Shown here piece after piece: positions 1-9,541 of a DNA stretch of 64,000 bases (position 1 is its first letter; each line of letters opens with the position of its first letter). Made by a program: the position numbers and the translations under genes. The notes beneath the pieces were generated by a model. The model worked only from the letters and a program-made list of their open reading frames with translations, was not told where the DNA came from and searched no databases. The stretch comes from Psychrobacter sp. Choline-02u-9 (GTDB taxonomy: Bacteria > Pseudomonadota > Gammaproteobacteria > Pseudomonadales > Moraxellaceae): assembly GCF_002836505.1 (NCBI RefSeq), contig NZ_PJBF01000054.1:62001-126000 (forward strand), in the 5' to 3' direction.

Positions 1-1384
1 AGCCACTGGTGAAGTATTGGCAACGATTCAGCAAACCAGCAATGAGCAAATTGACGAGGCCGTAAAAGCCGCACATAAAGGTCAAAAAGTTTGGGCGGCG
101 ATGACAGCGGTCGAGCGTGGTCGCATTTTATCAAAGGCTGTTGAGATATTGCGCGATCGCAATGATGTATTGGCACTACTTGAGACCAAAGACACAGGTA
201 AAGCTTACTCTGAAACTAAGTACGTCGATATCGTTACTGGTGCTGACGTCGTTGAATACTATGCAGGTCTGGCACCGATGATTGAAGGACGTCAGATTCC
301 ATTGCGTGATACTAGCTTTGTCTATACTCGCCGCGAGCCTCTTGGCGTGGTCGCAGGTATTGGCGCGTGGAACTATCCTATTCAAATCGCGATGTGGAAA
401 GCGGCACCTGCACTGGCTGCTGGTAATGCGATGATTTTTAAACCATCAGAAGTGACGCCATTGACGGCACTAAAACTGGCAGAAATATTGACCGAAGCTG
501 GATTGCCAGATGGTGTGTTTAACGTCGTACAAGGTAACTATGAAGTGGGTCAAGCGCTAACCGATCACCCAGATATCGCAAAAGTATCGTTCACGGGTGG
601 CGTACCGACTGGTAAAAAAGTCATGTCGAATGCAGCAAGCTCATCTCTAAAAGACGTAACTTTAGAGCTTGGTGGTAAATCACCTTTAATCATATTTGAT
701 GACGCAGATATCGATACCGCTGCTGACATCGCTATGATGGCCAACTTCTACAGTACGGGTCAGGTATGTACCAATGGCACACGCGTATTCATCCCTAAAG
801 CGTTACAAGCTAAGTTTGAGCAAGCGATCTTAACTTGTGTTGAGCGTATTAAGCTAGGCGACCCTATGGATGAGAACATCAATATGGGTCCACTGGTTAG
901 CTTCCCGCACATGGAGCGTGTGCTTGGCTATATCGAGCAAGGTAAAAAAGGCGGCGCACGTCTGCTAACAGGTGGCGAGCGCGTTACAACGAATGAGCTT
1001 GCCAACGGCGCATTTGTCGCACCGACAGTATTCACTGATTGCACGGATGATATGACTATCGTACGCGAAGAAATCTTTGGCCCAGTGATGTCGATATTGA
1101 CTTACGAGACCGAAGAAGAAGTTATTCGCCGTGCCAATGATACCGATTACGGCTTGGCAGCTGGGGTTGTGACTGCAGATTTAAAACGCGCGCATCGTGT
1201 CATCGCTCAGATCGAAGCTGGCATCTGCTGGTTGAATACGTGGGGCGAGTCGGCAGCACAAATGCCAGTAGGCGGCTATAAGCATTCTGGTATCGGCCGC
1301 GAAAACGGTATCGAAGCGCTCGAACACTATACTCAGACCAAATCTATCCAAGTAGAGTTGGGTGCGTTTGAATCTGTCTTTTAA
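1..1384 (+). CDS. betB: Betaine aldehyde dehydrogenase, 5' end outside window
   Basis: NAD-dependent oxidation of betaine aldehyde to glycine betaine, the second step of choline-to-betaine osmoprotectant synthesis in the cytoplasm. The reading frame is open from base 2 with no start codon in the window; the first visible codons read [10 protein letters not shown], an internal stretch of this family, so roughly 30 N-terminal residues are missing. An internal TTG at 17 is not the real start. The aldehyde dehydrogenase signature ELGGKSP (catalytic Glu codon at 665) and the catalytic Cys in [11 protein letters not shown] (codon at 767) are present, and the C-terminal [13 protein letters not shown] is typical. 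The neighbours betA and betT confirm the pathway. A betI regulator may lie upstream but cannot be seen. Confidence 0.95.
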   Translation, partial: ATGEVLATIQQTSNEQIDEAVKAAHKGQKVWAAMTAVERGRILSKAVEILRDRNDVLALLETKDTGKAYSETKYVDIVTGADVVEYYAGLAPMIEGRQIPLRDTSFVYTRREPLGVVAGIGAWNYPIQIAMWKAAPALAAGNAMIFKPSEVTPLTALKLAEILTEAGLPDGVFNVVQGNYEVGQALTDHPDIAKVSFTGGVPTGKKVMSNAASSSLKDVTLELGGKSPLIIFDDADIDTAADIAMMANFYSTGQVCTNGTRVFIPKALQAKFEQAILTCVERIKLGDPMDENINMGPLVSFPHMERVLGYIEQGKKGGARLLTGGERVTTNELANGAFVAPTVFTDCTDDMTIVREEIFGPVMSILTYETEEEVIRRANDTDYGLAAGVVTADLKRAHRVIAQIEAGICWLNTWGESAAQMPVGGYKHSGIGRENGIEALEHYTQTKSIQVELGAFESVF

Positions 1385-1502
1385 TCAATCTTATTGAGAA
1401 AAACGAAGCCAGTAAGGTTTCTTATTAGCTTTAATTTAGCCTTTTTAGTAGACCTTACTGACCTTAAACGATGTATGTTTTTTCAATATTATGGAGTATG
1501 TT

Positions 1503-3203
1503 ATGACATCAACCACACCTGAGTATGACTATATTATTGTTGGGGCAGGCTCAGCAGGAAATGTGCTGGCTACGCGTCTGACCGAAGATGCCAATATTAA
1601 GGTATTGCTGTTAGAAGCAGGTCGTCCAGATTATCGTTTTGACTTCCGTACCCAAATGCCAGCTGCGCTTGCCATGCCGCTACAAGGGACGACTTATAAC
1701 TGGGGTTATAAGACAGATCCTGAGCCATATATGAATAACCGTGTCATGGACTGCGGTCGTGGCAAAGGGCTAGGTGGCTCATCATTGATTAACGGTATGT
1801 GCTACATCCGTGGTAATGCGCTAGATTTTGATGATTGGTCTAAAATAAAAGGCCTGTCAGACTGGACGTATTCGGATTGCTTACCGTACTTCAAAAAGCT
1901 AGAAAACTGTGACGCTGGCGAAAATGACTATCATGGCGTGGGCGGTCCTGTTGAAATGACCACCTCAAAGCCAGGGGTTAATCCACTGTTCCAAGCTATG
2001 ATTGAGGCGGGCGTGCAAGCGGGTTATCCATGTACCGAAGATCTAAACGGCTATCAGCAAGAAGGTTTTGGTCCGATGGATCGATTCGTGACGCCTAACG
2101 GTCGCCGTGCATCAACGGCTCGCGGCTATCTTGACCGTGCCAAACCGCGTAGCAACATTACGATTTTGACAGGTGCATTGACTGACGTAATTTTATTTGA
2201 CGGCAAGCGCGCTGTCGGTGTCAAAGTCGAACACGAAGGCCAGACCAAAAATTTCCATGCCGCTCGTGAAGTGATTGTCTCATCTGGTGCGATTGCCTCA
2301 CCACAACTGCTACAGCGTTCAGGTATCGGTCCTGGTCAGTGGTTAAAAGATGCTGGCGTGACTGAAATATTGGATCTGCCAGGTGTCGGTAATAACTTAC
2401 AAGACCATCTAGAGCTATATATGCAGTATGAATGCAAACTGCCAGTGTCAATTGCGCCTGCCAATAAATGGTGGAATAAGCCTGCGATTGGTGCGGAATG
2501 GTTGTTCAATGGCACAGGTCTTGGTGCGTCTAACCAATTCGAAGGTGGCGGGTTCATCCGTACGGATGAGAAGTTTACCCATCCAAATATTCAGTATCAT
2601 TTCTTGCCACTAGCCGTACGCTACGATGGCCGCAGTGCTGTGAAATCACACAGCTTCCAAGCACACGTCGGCTCACTGCGCTCACCGAGCCGTGGCCGCG
2701 TCAAGCTAAAATCACGTGATCCGAAAGCACATCCAAGTATCTTATTTAACTACATGTCGCATGATCAAGACTGGCAAGAGTTCCGTGCTGCAATGCGTAT
2801 CACGCGTGAGATCATGCATCAGCCAGCGCTTGACCCTTATCGTGGTCGCGCGATTGCACCGACCGATGATTTGGTCACCGACGCCCAGTTAGATGAATAC
2901 GTACGCAATCATAGTGAGACGGCTTATCATCCATCTTGTACTTGTGCGATGGGTGAAGATAATGATTCGGTGGTAAACGGCGAAGGTCTGGTACATGGTA
3001 TTGATGGCTTGCGAGTCGTCGATGCGTCTATCATGCCAAACATTATTAGTGGTAATCTCAATGCTACAACTATTATGTTGGCCGAAAAAATCGTCGACAA
3101 GATGAGAGGCGTACAGCTGCCACGTTCAACGGCAGATTATTATGTGGCCAATGGTGCACCGCTGCGCTCAGAGCCAATGCGCGATTATCTCTCGACGGTG
3201 TAG
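1503..3203 (+). CDS. betA: Choline dehydrogenase (GMC oxidoreductase)
   Basis: Membrane-associated FAD enzyme that oxidises choline to betaine aldehyde and passes electrons to the respiratory chain. The N terminus has the dinucleotide-binding motif [13 protein letters not shown], followed by the GMC signature [10 protein letters not shown] near residue 80; the C-terminal half has HPSCTCAMG and the final [17 protein letters not shown] GMC motif region. Length, about 566 residues, is normal. An ATG at 1491 is in frame, but GGAG at 1493-1496 lies six bases before the ATG at 1503, so 1503 is preferred and the upstream ATG overlaps the ribosome site. It follows betB after 118 bases and is likely co-transcribed with it. 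Confidence 0.95.
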   Translation: MTSTTPEYDYIIVGAGSAGNVLATRLTEDANIKVLLLEAGRPDYRFDFRTQMPAALAMPLQGTTYNWGYKTDPEPYMNNRVMDCGRGKGLGGSSLINGMCYIRGNALDFDDWSKIKGLSDWTYSDCLPYFKKLENCDAGENDYHGVGGPVEMTTSKPGVNPLFQAMIEAGVQAGYPCTEDLNGYQQEGFGPMDRFVTPNGRRASTARGYLDRAKPRSNITILTGALTDVILFDGKRAVGVKVEHEGQTKNFHAAREVIVSSGAIASPQLLQRSGIGPGQWLKDAGVTEILDLPGVGNNLQDHLELYMQYECKLPVSIAPANKWWNKPAIGAEWLFNGTGLGASNQFEGGGFIRTDEKFTHPNIQYHFLPLAVRYDGRSAVKSHSFQAHVGSLRSPSRGRVKLKSRDPKAHPSILFNYMSHDQDWQEFRAAMRITREIMHQPALDPYRGRAIAPTDDLVTDAQLDEYVRNHSETAYHPSCTCAMGEDNDSVVNGEGLVHGIDGLRVVDASIMPNIISGNLNATTIMLAEKIVDKMRGVQLPRSTADYYVANGAPLRSEPMRDYLSTV

Positions 3204-3264
3204 GCTGCGATATAAGCCTGCATACAGGTTACTGAATAAATAACGATATGAGAAAATTTTAACC

Positions 3265-3292
3265 AAAAGGCCTTTCCAAGTAGAGGCCTTTT
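3265..3292 (+). terminator. Rho-independent terminator after betA
   Basis: A nine-base stem AAAAGGCCT / AGGCCTTTT around a ten-base loop, ending in four T. It lies 60 bases after the betA stop and separates betBA from betT. Confidence 0.7.
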
Positions 3293-3376
3293 CTATCAGC
3301 GCTAACGTATTAGAATAATGAATACCGTTCAGGTTGAATTTGTTTATAATTTTATTAGCTTTTTATTTATTGGTAC

Positions 3377-3456
3377 TGCTTTGTCCGTCATGCGATTGGT
3401 TCTACGTATACGGTTATAGATCATCAGTCTACTATTAGACGATGCCGGACAAAGCA
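3377..3456. repeat. Long inverted repeat upstream of betT
   Basis: The arm TGCTTTGTCCG (3377-3387) is repeated exactly in inverted form at 3446-3456; extended by four bases, the arms agree at 14 of 15 positions. The arms are 58 bases apart. It occupies the betT leader just before the gene and might be a regulatory hairpin or a small mobile remnant. No function can be assigned from sequence alone. Confidence 0.5.
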
Positions 3457-3494
3457 ATATCGGACCCTGTTTAATTTATATATTGAGGTCTTTT

Positions 3495-5540
3495 ATGTAC
3501 AGTTCGCCATCACAAGATGTGACGAAACCTCTGACCCTAAACAAAACCGTGTTTATGGGCTCAGCTATTATTTCTATTTTATTGATAATCTGGACCATCG
3601 TTTTTCCAAATTATAGTGAGGCCTTGTTGAGCGCAAGCATGACTTGGGTATCAGACAAGTTTGGCTGGTATTATATGTTGGTGGTTGCCGCTTATAGTAT
3701 TTTTGCGTTGTTTGTTGGTTTTTCTAAGTACGGTGATATAAAGCTTGGTCAAGACCACGAAAAAGCACAATTTCCGTTTTTAGCGTGGGCGGCCATGCTG
3801 TTCTCAGCGGGTATTGGTATTGACCTGTTGTTCTTTGGTGCCTCTGAGCCTTTGATGCATTATTTGACCCCGCATACAGGCTTAGAGCCTGCTAGTGCTG
3901 AGGCCATGCGCGAAGCACTTGCTCAGACTTTCTTGCATTGGGGTCTACACGGGTGGGGTATTTATGCACTAATCGGTATGGCGCTGGCTTACTTTGCTTA
4001 TCGCAAAAACATGCCACTCGCGTTACGCTCGCCGTTGACACCGATATTTGGTGAACGTTTAATCAAAGGTTGGTTAGGCGATGGTATTGATACCTTCGGT
4101 GTCGTCTGTACGTTGATGGGTATTGCAACCAGTTTAGGTATTGGGGTATTGCAGGCCAATGCTGGCTTGACCCATGTGTTCGGTATCGAATCTAGCAAAA
4201 CGGTTCAGGCGCTCATCATCGTAGGTGTTGTCGCGGCTGCTGCTATCTCTGCGATGACAGGTGTCGAAAAAGGCGTTCGTCGTCTATCTGAATTCAACAT
4301 GCTGTCGTCAATACTCTTGTTGCTTGCCATATTGGTAATGGGCAATACGGTGTATCTATTAAATACCTTTACTCAAAATATCGGTCAATATTTCCAAACC
4401 ATCATTTATAAAACCTTTGACGTTTATGCTTATGACGGTGCTGCTGGTGCCGAGTGGAAATCTTGGTGGACGATATTTTTCTGGGCATGGTGGGTTGCTT
4501 GGGCACCGTTTGTCGGTCTGTTTATCGCGCGTATTAGCCGTGGCCGTACTCTACGTGAGTTTGTATTTGGTGTGATGTTTATTCCGCTTGGTTTTATCTT
4601 CGCATGGTTCTCTATCTTTGGTAATTCAGCGATAGATTTGGTTGCCAATGGCGCAACAGAGCTTGGCGAAATCGCGGTCAATGATGCGGCAATGGGCATG
4701 TTTGCGCTGTTTGAGTACTTCCCTTACAGTGAGGTATTGTCATTTGCTGGTGTGGTTATTGGTCTTATTTTCTTTGTGACTTCTGCTGACTCAGGCGCGT
4801 TAGTACTAGCGAACCTGAGCTCAAGAGGTATGACCAATGATACCGATGCTCCTGTTTGGTTACGTCTGTTTTGGGCAGCAGCGACTGGTCTTATTACGTT
4901 AGGACTGTTATTTGCAGGTGGCTTTGCCTCATTGCAATCTGTTTCTGTTATTGCAGGTTTGCCATTCTCTATTATTCTTGTGCTCTACATGATGTCTATG
5001 TGGAAGTCGCTAAAAGAAGAAGGCAACAAGCGTAAAGCTAGTACAATCGGCACGGCAAATGTGTTGGACAGTGGGAAGAGCTGGAAAGCGCGCTTGCAAC
5101 GTATTGTGAGTTTCCCAGGACATGCACAGGTTGAAAAATTCTTGCATACGGTCGTGATGCCAGCGATGTCTGAGGTCGAAAAAGAATTTAAAGCAGGTGG
5201 TCTCAAAACCTCGTTAGATACCAAAAACCTTGCCAGTATCGGTGAAGGTATCGATGCAGGCATGGACCAAGATAGTGGTCAGGTAGACGGTCTAAAACTG
5301 CGTGTCGGTCACGGCGATGAAGATGACTTTATTTATGAAGTCAATTTGATTAAAGCTCATCGTCCTAACTTTACATTGAGCACATCTACCAAGCACGCAG
5401 AGTACTACTACCGTGCGGAAGTTTTCTTAAGTGAAGGCTCGCAGGAGTATGACTTGGTTGGCTACTCAAAAGAGCAGGTATTGGTTGATATCCTAAATCA
5501 GTACGAACGTCACTTGCAGTATCTGCATTTAGAGCGTTAA
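3495..5540 (+). CDS. betT: High-affinity choline transporter, BCCT family
   Basis: Proton-coupled uptake of choline across the inner membrane. About twelve hydrophobic segments fill the first 500 residues. The BCCT hallmarks are visible: WAAMLFSAGIGIDLLFFG, the HWGLHGWGIYAL segment, and WWTIFFWAWWVAWAPFVGLF followed by ARISRGRTLREFVFG. The roughly 170-residue hydrophilic C-terminal domain ending EQVLVDILNQYERHLQYLH is the one that osmotically regulates BetT in related bacteria, and distinguishes it from short BCCT carriers. A TTG at 3483 is in frame, but GAGG at 3485-3488 is correctly spaced for the ATG at 3495. It belongs functionally with betB and betA but has its own leader after a terminator. 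Confidence 0.94.
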   Translation: MYSSPSQDVTKPLTLNKTVFMGSAIISILLIIWTIVFPNYSEALLSASMTWVSDKFGWYYMLVVAAYSIFALFVGFSKYGDIKLGQDHEKAQFPFLAWAAMLFSAGIGIDLLFFGASEPLMHYLTPHTGLEPASAEAMREALAQTFLHWGLHGWGIYALIGMALAYFAYRKNMPLALRSPLTPIFGERLIKGWLGDGIDTFGVVCTLMGIATSLGIGVLQANAGLTHVFGIESSKTVQALIIVGVVAAAAISAMTGVEKGVRRLSEFNMLSSILLLLAILVMGNTVYLLNTFTQNIGQYFQTIIYKTFDVYAYDGAAGAEWKSWWTIFFWAWWVAWAPFVGLFIARISRGRTLREFVFGVMFIPLGFIFAWFSIFGNSAIDLVANGATELGEIAVNDAAMGMFALFEYFPYSEVLSFAGVVIGLIFFVTSADSGALVLANLSSRGMTNDTDAPVWLRLFWAAATGLITLGLLFAGGFASLQSVSVIAGLPFSIILVLYMMSMWKSLKEEGNKRKASTIGTANVLDSGKSWKARLQRIVSFPGHAQVEKFLHTVVMPAMSEVEKEFKAGGLKTSLDTKNLASIGEGIDAGMDQDSGQVDGLKLRVGHGDEDDFIYEVNLIKAHRPNFTLSTSTKHAEYYYRAEVFLSEGSQEYDLVGYSKEQVLVDILNQYERHLQYLHLER

Positions 5541-5580
5541 TCAGGCAAACTTTTTAAGTAAAACTATCAGTAAAAATATC

Positions 5581-5613
5581 CCCATAAGTTGAACGCAGCT
5601 TATGGGTTTTTTT
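5581..5613 (+). terminator. Rho-independent terminator after betT
   Basis: Stem CCCATAAG / CTTATGGG (5581-5588 and 5599-5606) followed by seven T, about 40 bases after the betT stop. Confidence 0.85.
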
Positions 5614-5760
5614 ATGACTAACTATTTATAAATAACTGTCATTTAAGTTGAAGATATATCCCAAATAAGTGGCAAACAAGCGCCGCAAATATAAGGTAAA
5701 ATTCATTAAGATTAAATTGATCGACTGATACGCTGCAACGTATTAGCAAAGGATACATTT

Positions 5761-6249
5761 GTGACCAAATTAAAGTACATAGCGCATTACTCAGAACAGA
5801 TTCAAACTCAAGCTGCTCAGCTTATCAGTGATGGTAGGTTGGGCGAGTATCTGGAAAAAAAATACCCAACTCAGCATCAAATCCAAAGCGACAAAGCGCT
5901 CTATCAGTATATCAATGAGATAAAAACCCAATACATGCGTAAGATTGGTCAGCTATCAAATGTCAGCTATAGCAGTAAATTGAAAGTTTTAAAACATGCC
6001 CTAGGTATCCATACGACGCAATCGCGCGTACAGGGCAGTAAGCTGAAATCGCACAATAGCATCACGGTAGCCAGCCTATTTAAAGACGCGCCGCCAGAGT
6101 TTTTGCGCATGATAGTGGTGCATGAGCTTGCCCATTTCAAAGAGCATGAGCATAACAAAGCGTTTTATCAATTATGCTGCCACATGGAGCCTGAATATCA
6201 TCAATTTGAGCTGGATACGCGACTGTGGTTGCACTGGCGCGAGTTGTAA
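5761..6249 (+). CDS. YgjP-like metallopeptidase domain protein (DUF45/M48-type)
   Basis: A 162-residue cytoplasmic protein of the YgjP (DUF45, WLM-like) group of putative zinc peptidases. The zinc-binding HExxH is in VVHELAHFKEHEHNKAFY near residue 119, and the downstream MEPEYHQFE segment carries further conserved acidic residues. The start is GTG at 5761, supported by AAAGGA about nine bases upstream. There is no signal peptide. It stands alone between the bet genes and a small TPR-like gene. The physiological substrate of the family is unknown, so nothing beyond a probable metal-dependent hydrolase is claimed. Confidence 0.8.
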   Translation: MTKLKYIAHYSEQIQTQAAQLISDGRLGEYLEKKYPTQHQIQSDKALYQYINEIKTQYMRKIGQLSNVSYSSKLKVLKHALGIHTTQSRVQGSKLKSHNSITVASLFKDAPPEFLRMIVVHELAHFKEHEHNKAFYQLCCHMEPEYHQFELDTRLWLHWREL

Positions 6250-6455
6250 CCCTAATATAGTCAAGTCTATATAAATCCGCTACATCATCGTCATCCTCGC
6301 TAAGCATACTAATGTATAACTTGCGCTCGGTTGCCTTGTGCTGCTTTTAAATTGAATCGACTATAGTATGAATAGCAACCTTAATAAGGTTCATAGTAAT
6401 CTTAATAACAGCCACATAAATATTGTGTTCTTCTCTGTAGCAATCATCTGAGCCG

Positions 6456-6630
6456 CTAGGGCGTGTCCTCAATTCAATTGATCATATCTAAACGGGCTAA
6501 AAATGGCTAAATTTTGCCAAACATCGTTAAATAGCTGGTTAATATCCCGATATTATCTGCGCTACTTTCCTTGTTTGACTGCAGTTTATCTCATTTTTAT
6601 CACCATTTTTAAAATGAGGACACGCCCTAG
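6456..6630. mobile_element. MITE-like element with 16-bp perfect terminal inverted repeats
   Basis: A 175-base non-coding unit bounded by CTAGGGCGTGTCCTCA (6456-6471) and its exact reverse complement (6615-6630). The outer CTAG may be a duplicated or shared target. It has no open frame, so any movement would need a transposase in trans. It sits in an intergenic gap upstream of a TPR-like gene and ends about 55 bases before its start, so it could carry part of that promoter. Confidence 0.8.
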
Positions 6631-6684
6631 AATTACGTTATAATCCTAACCACACACGATATAGTCAATAAAAGGTTGTAAACA

Positions 6685-7107
6685 ATGATTAATACCAAAA
6701 TATATAAAGCCATTTACACCTTAGCCGAAGAATTGTTAGAAGCGGATCGCAGAGGCAATCAAGAAAAATTTGATTCGTTATATGCTGAACTAAACGCCAT
6801 TTGTACCGACAATGAAGGCACTGACAAAGACCACCCAGAACAATGGGAAACGCTTGCTGATTTCACAGAAGATTTGGACGCAGCACTGGTGATTTATGAC
6901 AAAGCACTGGCCAAGGCTACTGCCATTAACTCAAAAGATCATATGTCATCGATTGCTTTTTCTATGGCGGTGCTACAGCTTGAGACAGGCGAAAAAGAAG
7001 CCGCTATCCAAAGCCTACAAAATGCTAAAGTCACAGCCAATAAAATTGAAGACAAAGAGTTTAAGGTTGAGATTGATGAGATGCTGACTAAGTTGTTGGG
7101 TGAGTAG
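6685..7107 (+). CDS. Small TPR-like helical protein, function unknown
   Basis: A 140-residue, acidic, wholly helical cytoplasmic protein. Two loose tetratricopeptide-like helical pairs can be traced: DLDAALVIYDKALAKATAIN around residues 60-80, and FSMAVLQLETGEKEAAIQSL around residues 92-111. It has no signal peptide, membrane segment or catalytic motif. An AAAGG site lies about eleven bases before ATG 6685. I do not recognise a characterised homologue. TPR-like folds usually mediate protein contacts, but no partner can be named from the neighbours (a MITE on the left, an amine oxidase on the right). Confidence 0.75.
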   Translation: MINTKIYKAIYTLAEELLEADRRGNQEKFDSLYAELNAICTDNEGTDKDHPEQWETLADFTEDLDAALVIYDKALAKATAINSKDHMSSIAFSMAVLQLETGEKEAAIQSLQNAKVTANKIEDKEFKVEIDEMLTKLLGE

Positions 7108-7175
7108 TTTCACTCGAACAATTTTGATCGAGTAGTCCTGATTAAATGTACTTGATGAGATAGGACGTATTTGAT

Positions 7176-8330
7176 ATGCAAAACGTACCAGTGGTGATCG
7201 TCGGTGGTGGATTAAGTGGATTGTATGCTGCCTTCTTATTAGAACAAAAAGGCATTGATTATATACTGATAGAGGCTCGTGATAGATTGGGCGGGCGTAT
7301 CACTGTTGCCAAATCATCAGTGGGTCAGAATGTTAGCGATCAAAGTGGCGATCATGAAAAATCAAACGATGGCTTTGATTTAGGGCCGTCGTGGTTTTGG
7401 CCAGAGTATCAGTCGCAGTTGAGCAGTCTTATCGAGGCATTAGGTTTACCACGTTTCGCCCAGTTCGAAGAAGGCGATATGATGGTTGAACGTGGCCCCA
7501 GTGAGTTGCCTATCCGTACGCAAGGTTATCAGAGCTCGCCACCATCTATGCGCCTCGTGGGTGGAATGACGGCGCTAATTAATGCTTTATATGCTCGCTT
7601 GGATGTCAAGCGTATCTTAACGGGACAGACAGTAAGGCGCTTAACCAAGACTGGTCAGCATATTAAAATAGACAGCGAGTATGGCTCTGAACATATCAAC
7701 GCTGGTCAAATAATCACTTATCAAGCGCAGCATGTATTACTTGCGCTACCACCGCGGTTGGCGGTTAGTAATATCGTATTTGAACCTACTTTACCGCAAG
7801 ATTTAGCGATAGAGTGGCAAGAGACCGACACTTGGATGGCTCCCCATGCCAAATACGTCGCTATTTATGAATCACCATTTTGGCGAGATGCTAGTCTCTC
7901 GGGTGCTGCGCGCAGTGCAATAGGGCCGCTTACTGAGATACATGATGCCTCGACATTAGAGAACGATGGGGCATTGTTTGGTTTCTTTGGCGTTCCTGCT
8001 CAAGTACGTCGGAGCGTCTCTGATACGGTGCTAAAAGAACATTGCCGTGCCCAGTTGGTGCGACTATTTGGTGCGCAGGCAAGTACTCCGAAAGCTGAAT
8101 ATCTTAAAGACTGGGCAACAGACCCATTAACAGCGATGCCCGCTGATGCTAGCGGCAACGGTCAGCATGCAGTAGCTCCGCCATCCAAGCCAAAAACAGG
8201 CGTGTGGCAAGACTGTCTAACAGGTTGTGGTAGTGAGTGGTCGGCGCAGTTCCCTGGCTATGTCGCTGGAGCAATTGATGCAGCAACCGTCGCTGTACAA
8301 AGCTTACCTGCTGATATTTTTTGCCAGTAG
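7176..8330 (+). CDS. Flavin-containing amine oxidase (cytoplasmic)
   Basis: An FAD-dependent amine oxidase family protein of 384 residues. The FAD-binding motif VVIVGGGLSGLYAAFLLE lies at the very N terminus, followed by the second conserved patch LIEARDRLGGRI and DLGPSWFWP. The C-terminal FAD-contact region is EWSAQFPGYVAGAIDAA. It has no signal peptide, unlike the exported amine oxidase at 14068-15669. The length is short for monoamine oxidases (usually 430-500) but typical of compact bacterial members. The substrate cannot be told from sequence. It may be co-transcribed with the EamA carrier 78 bases downstream. Confidence 0.82.
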   Translation: MQNVPVVIVGGGLSGLYAAFLLEQKGIDYILIEARDRLGGRITVAKSSVGQNVSDQSGDHEKSNDGFDLGPSWFWPEYQSQLSSLIEALGLPRFAQFEEGDMMVERGPSELPIRTQGYQSSPPSMRLVGGMTALINALYARLDVKRILTGQTVRRLTKTGQHIKIDSEYGSEHINAGQIITYQAQHVLLALPPRLAVSNIVFEPTLPQDLAIEWQETDTWMAPHAKYVAIYESPFWRDASLSGAARSAIGPLTEIHDASTLENDGALFGFFGVPAQVRRSVSDTVLKEHCRAQLVRLFGAQASTPKAEYLKDWATDPLTAMPADASGNGQHAVAPPSKPKTGVWQDCLTGCGSEWSAQFPGYVAGAIDAATVAVQSLPADIFCQ

Positions 8331-8408
8331 CTATTAGGGTGCTGTTATAAGTTATTTTAAAGGCCATCTAACATGATTAAGAAATTTCGTCATCCAATAG
8401 GATAGTCG

Positions 8409-9347
8409 ATGAATGACTCGCTCAAACAAACCAGTATTCACAAAACTACTTGGTTGGTGCCTTTTGTTTGTATGCTGGCAGGTGGGGCACTCACTGGTAT
8501 CTCGACCAATGTGGCAAAGTACGCTATCGATGTCGGTCTGACCCCATTAGGGTTTTTGTTTTGGTCGATTACTGGCGCTGCTGTTATCTTACTGATGGTA
8601 GCGCTCATCAGAAAAGAACTCCCTCCTCTTAATGCGCGCAGCTTAGAGTATTACTTTGTCGCGGCGCTGGTCAGTGTCGCGGCCGCCAACTTACTGTTAT
8701 TTTCTGCCATTCCTCATGTGGGCGCAGGTTTCGTCGCCTTAATCCTCTCATTGCCGCCACTGCTAACTTATCTTGGTGCGCTGTTACTACGTATAGAGCA
8801 ATTTTATATTGTCCGTGCGCTTGGGGTCATCGCGGCACTCATTGGAGCAGGGGCATTAGCCGTGCATAAATTCTTTGCGCCAGATTCTAGTGTATTTTGG
8901 ATTTTAATCGCGCTTTGTGGCCCAGTGCTACTTGCTATTGGTAATATATATCGGACATTACGCTGGCCTGATAATGCGTCTTCTGGTGCACTCGCTCCAG
9001 GTATGTTGATTGCGACAGCGCTGCTGCTAGGTTTGTTTGGTATGATGTCAGACTTTTCTATTGCTGTACCTTTAGAGAATTGGTTGCCGCTAAGCATGAT
9101 AGCTACACAAGCATGCGTATTCGCTGGACAGTTTTTACTGTTATTTCTATTGCAAAAGACAGGTGGACCCGTGTTGCTAAGCTTACTAGGCGCAGTAGGA
9201 GCCATTGTGGGCGTGCCCATCGCTATTTTTTTGCAAGGGGAGAGTCCACCAGAAGGTTTATTTTTAGGTGCGACCTTAATTGCTATTGGTGTGGCATTGG
9301 TGACATGGGGCGGCGTAAAAATAGCAAAAGTAAAAGAAGAAGTTTAA
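8409..9347 (+). CDS. EamA/DMT-family transporter
   Basis: An inner-membrane protein of 312 residues with about ten hydrophobic helices arranged as two EamA repeats, the drug/metabolite transporter architecture. The second half contains the typical GPVLLSLLGAVGAIVGVPIA and GATLIAIGVALVTWGG segments. Such proteins often export amino acids or other metabolites, but the substrate here is unknown. It follows the cytoplasmic amine oxidase on the same strand with no clear terminator between them, so a shared transcript is possible. Confidence 0.82.
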   Translation: MNDSLKQTSIHKTTWLVPFVCMLAGGALTGISTNVAKYAIDVGLTPLGFLFWSITGAAVILLMVALIRKELPPLNARSLEYYFVAALVSVAAANLLLFSAIPHVGAGFVALILSLPPLLTYLGALLLRIEQFYIVRALGVIAALIGAGALAVHKFFAPDSSVFWILIALCGPVLLAIGNIYRTLRWPDNASSGALAPGMLIATALLLGLFGMMSDFSIAVPLENWLPLSMIATQACVFAGQFLLLFLLQKTGGPVLLSLLGAVGAIVGVPIAIFLQGESPPEGLFLGATLIAIGVALVTWGGVKIAKVKEEV

Positions 9348-9541
9348 TAAATGTGTATAAGCGATAGCATTAAACTATAGAGTTATTAAAACCGTTACTG
9401 CCTAATGCGCACTTTTTATCTCGCTCTGGTTGTCAGTATCTAGCTTATCAATAGCTGCTATGACTCAATAATTGGTTACGATTAACTTAAATCACTTTTT
9501 GTGGATACGACAAAAAAGGAGTATAAGTATCGTGGTTATCG

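Noticed and set aside
8804..9220. Minus-strand frame of 138 codons opposite the EamA gene
   Set aside because: Shadow of a ten-helix transporter; no ribosome site and low-complexity composition.
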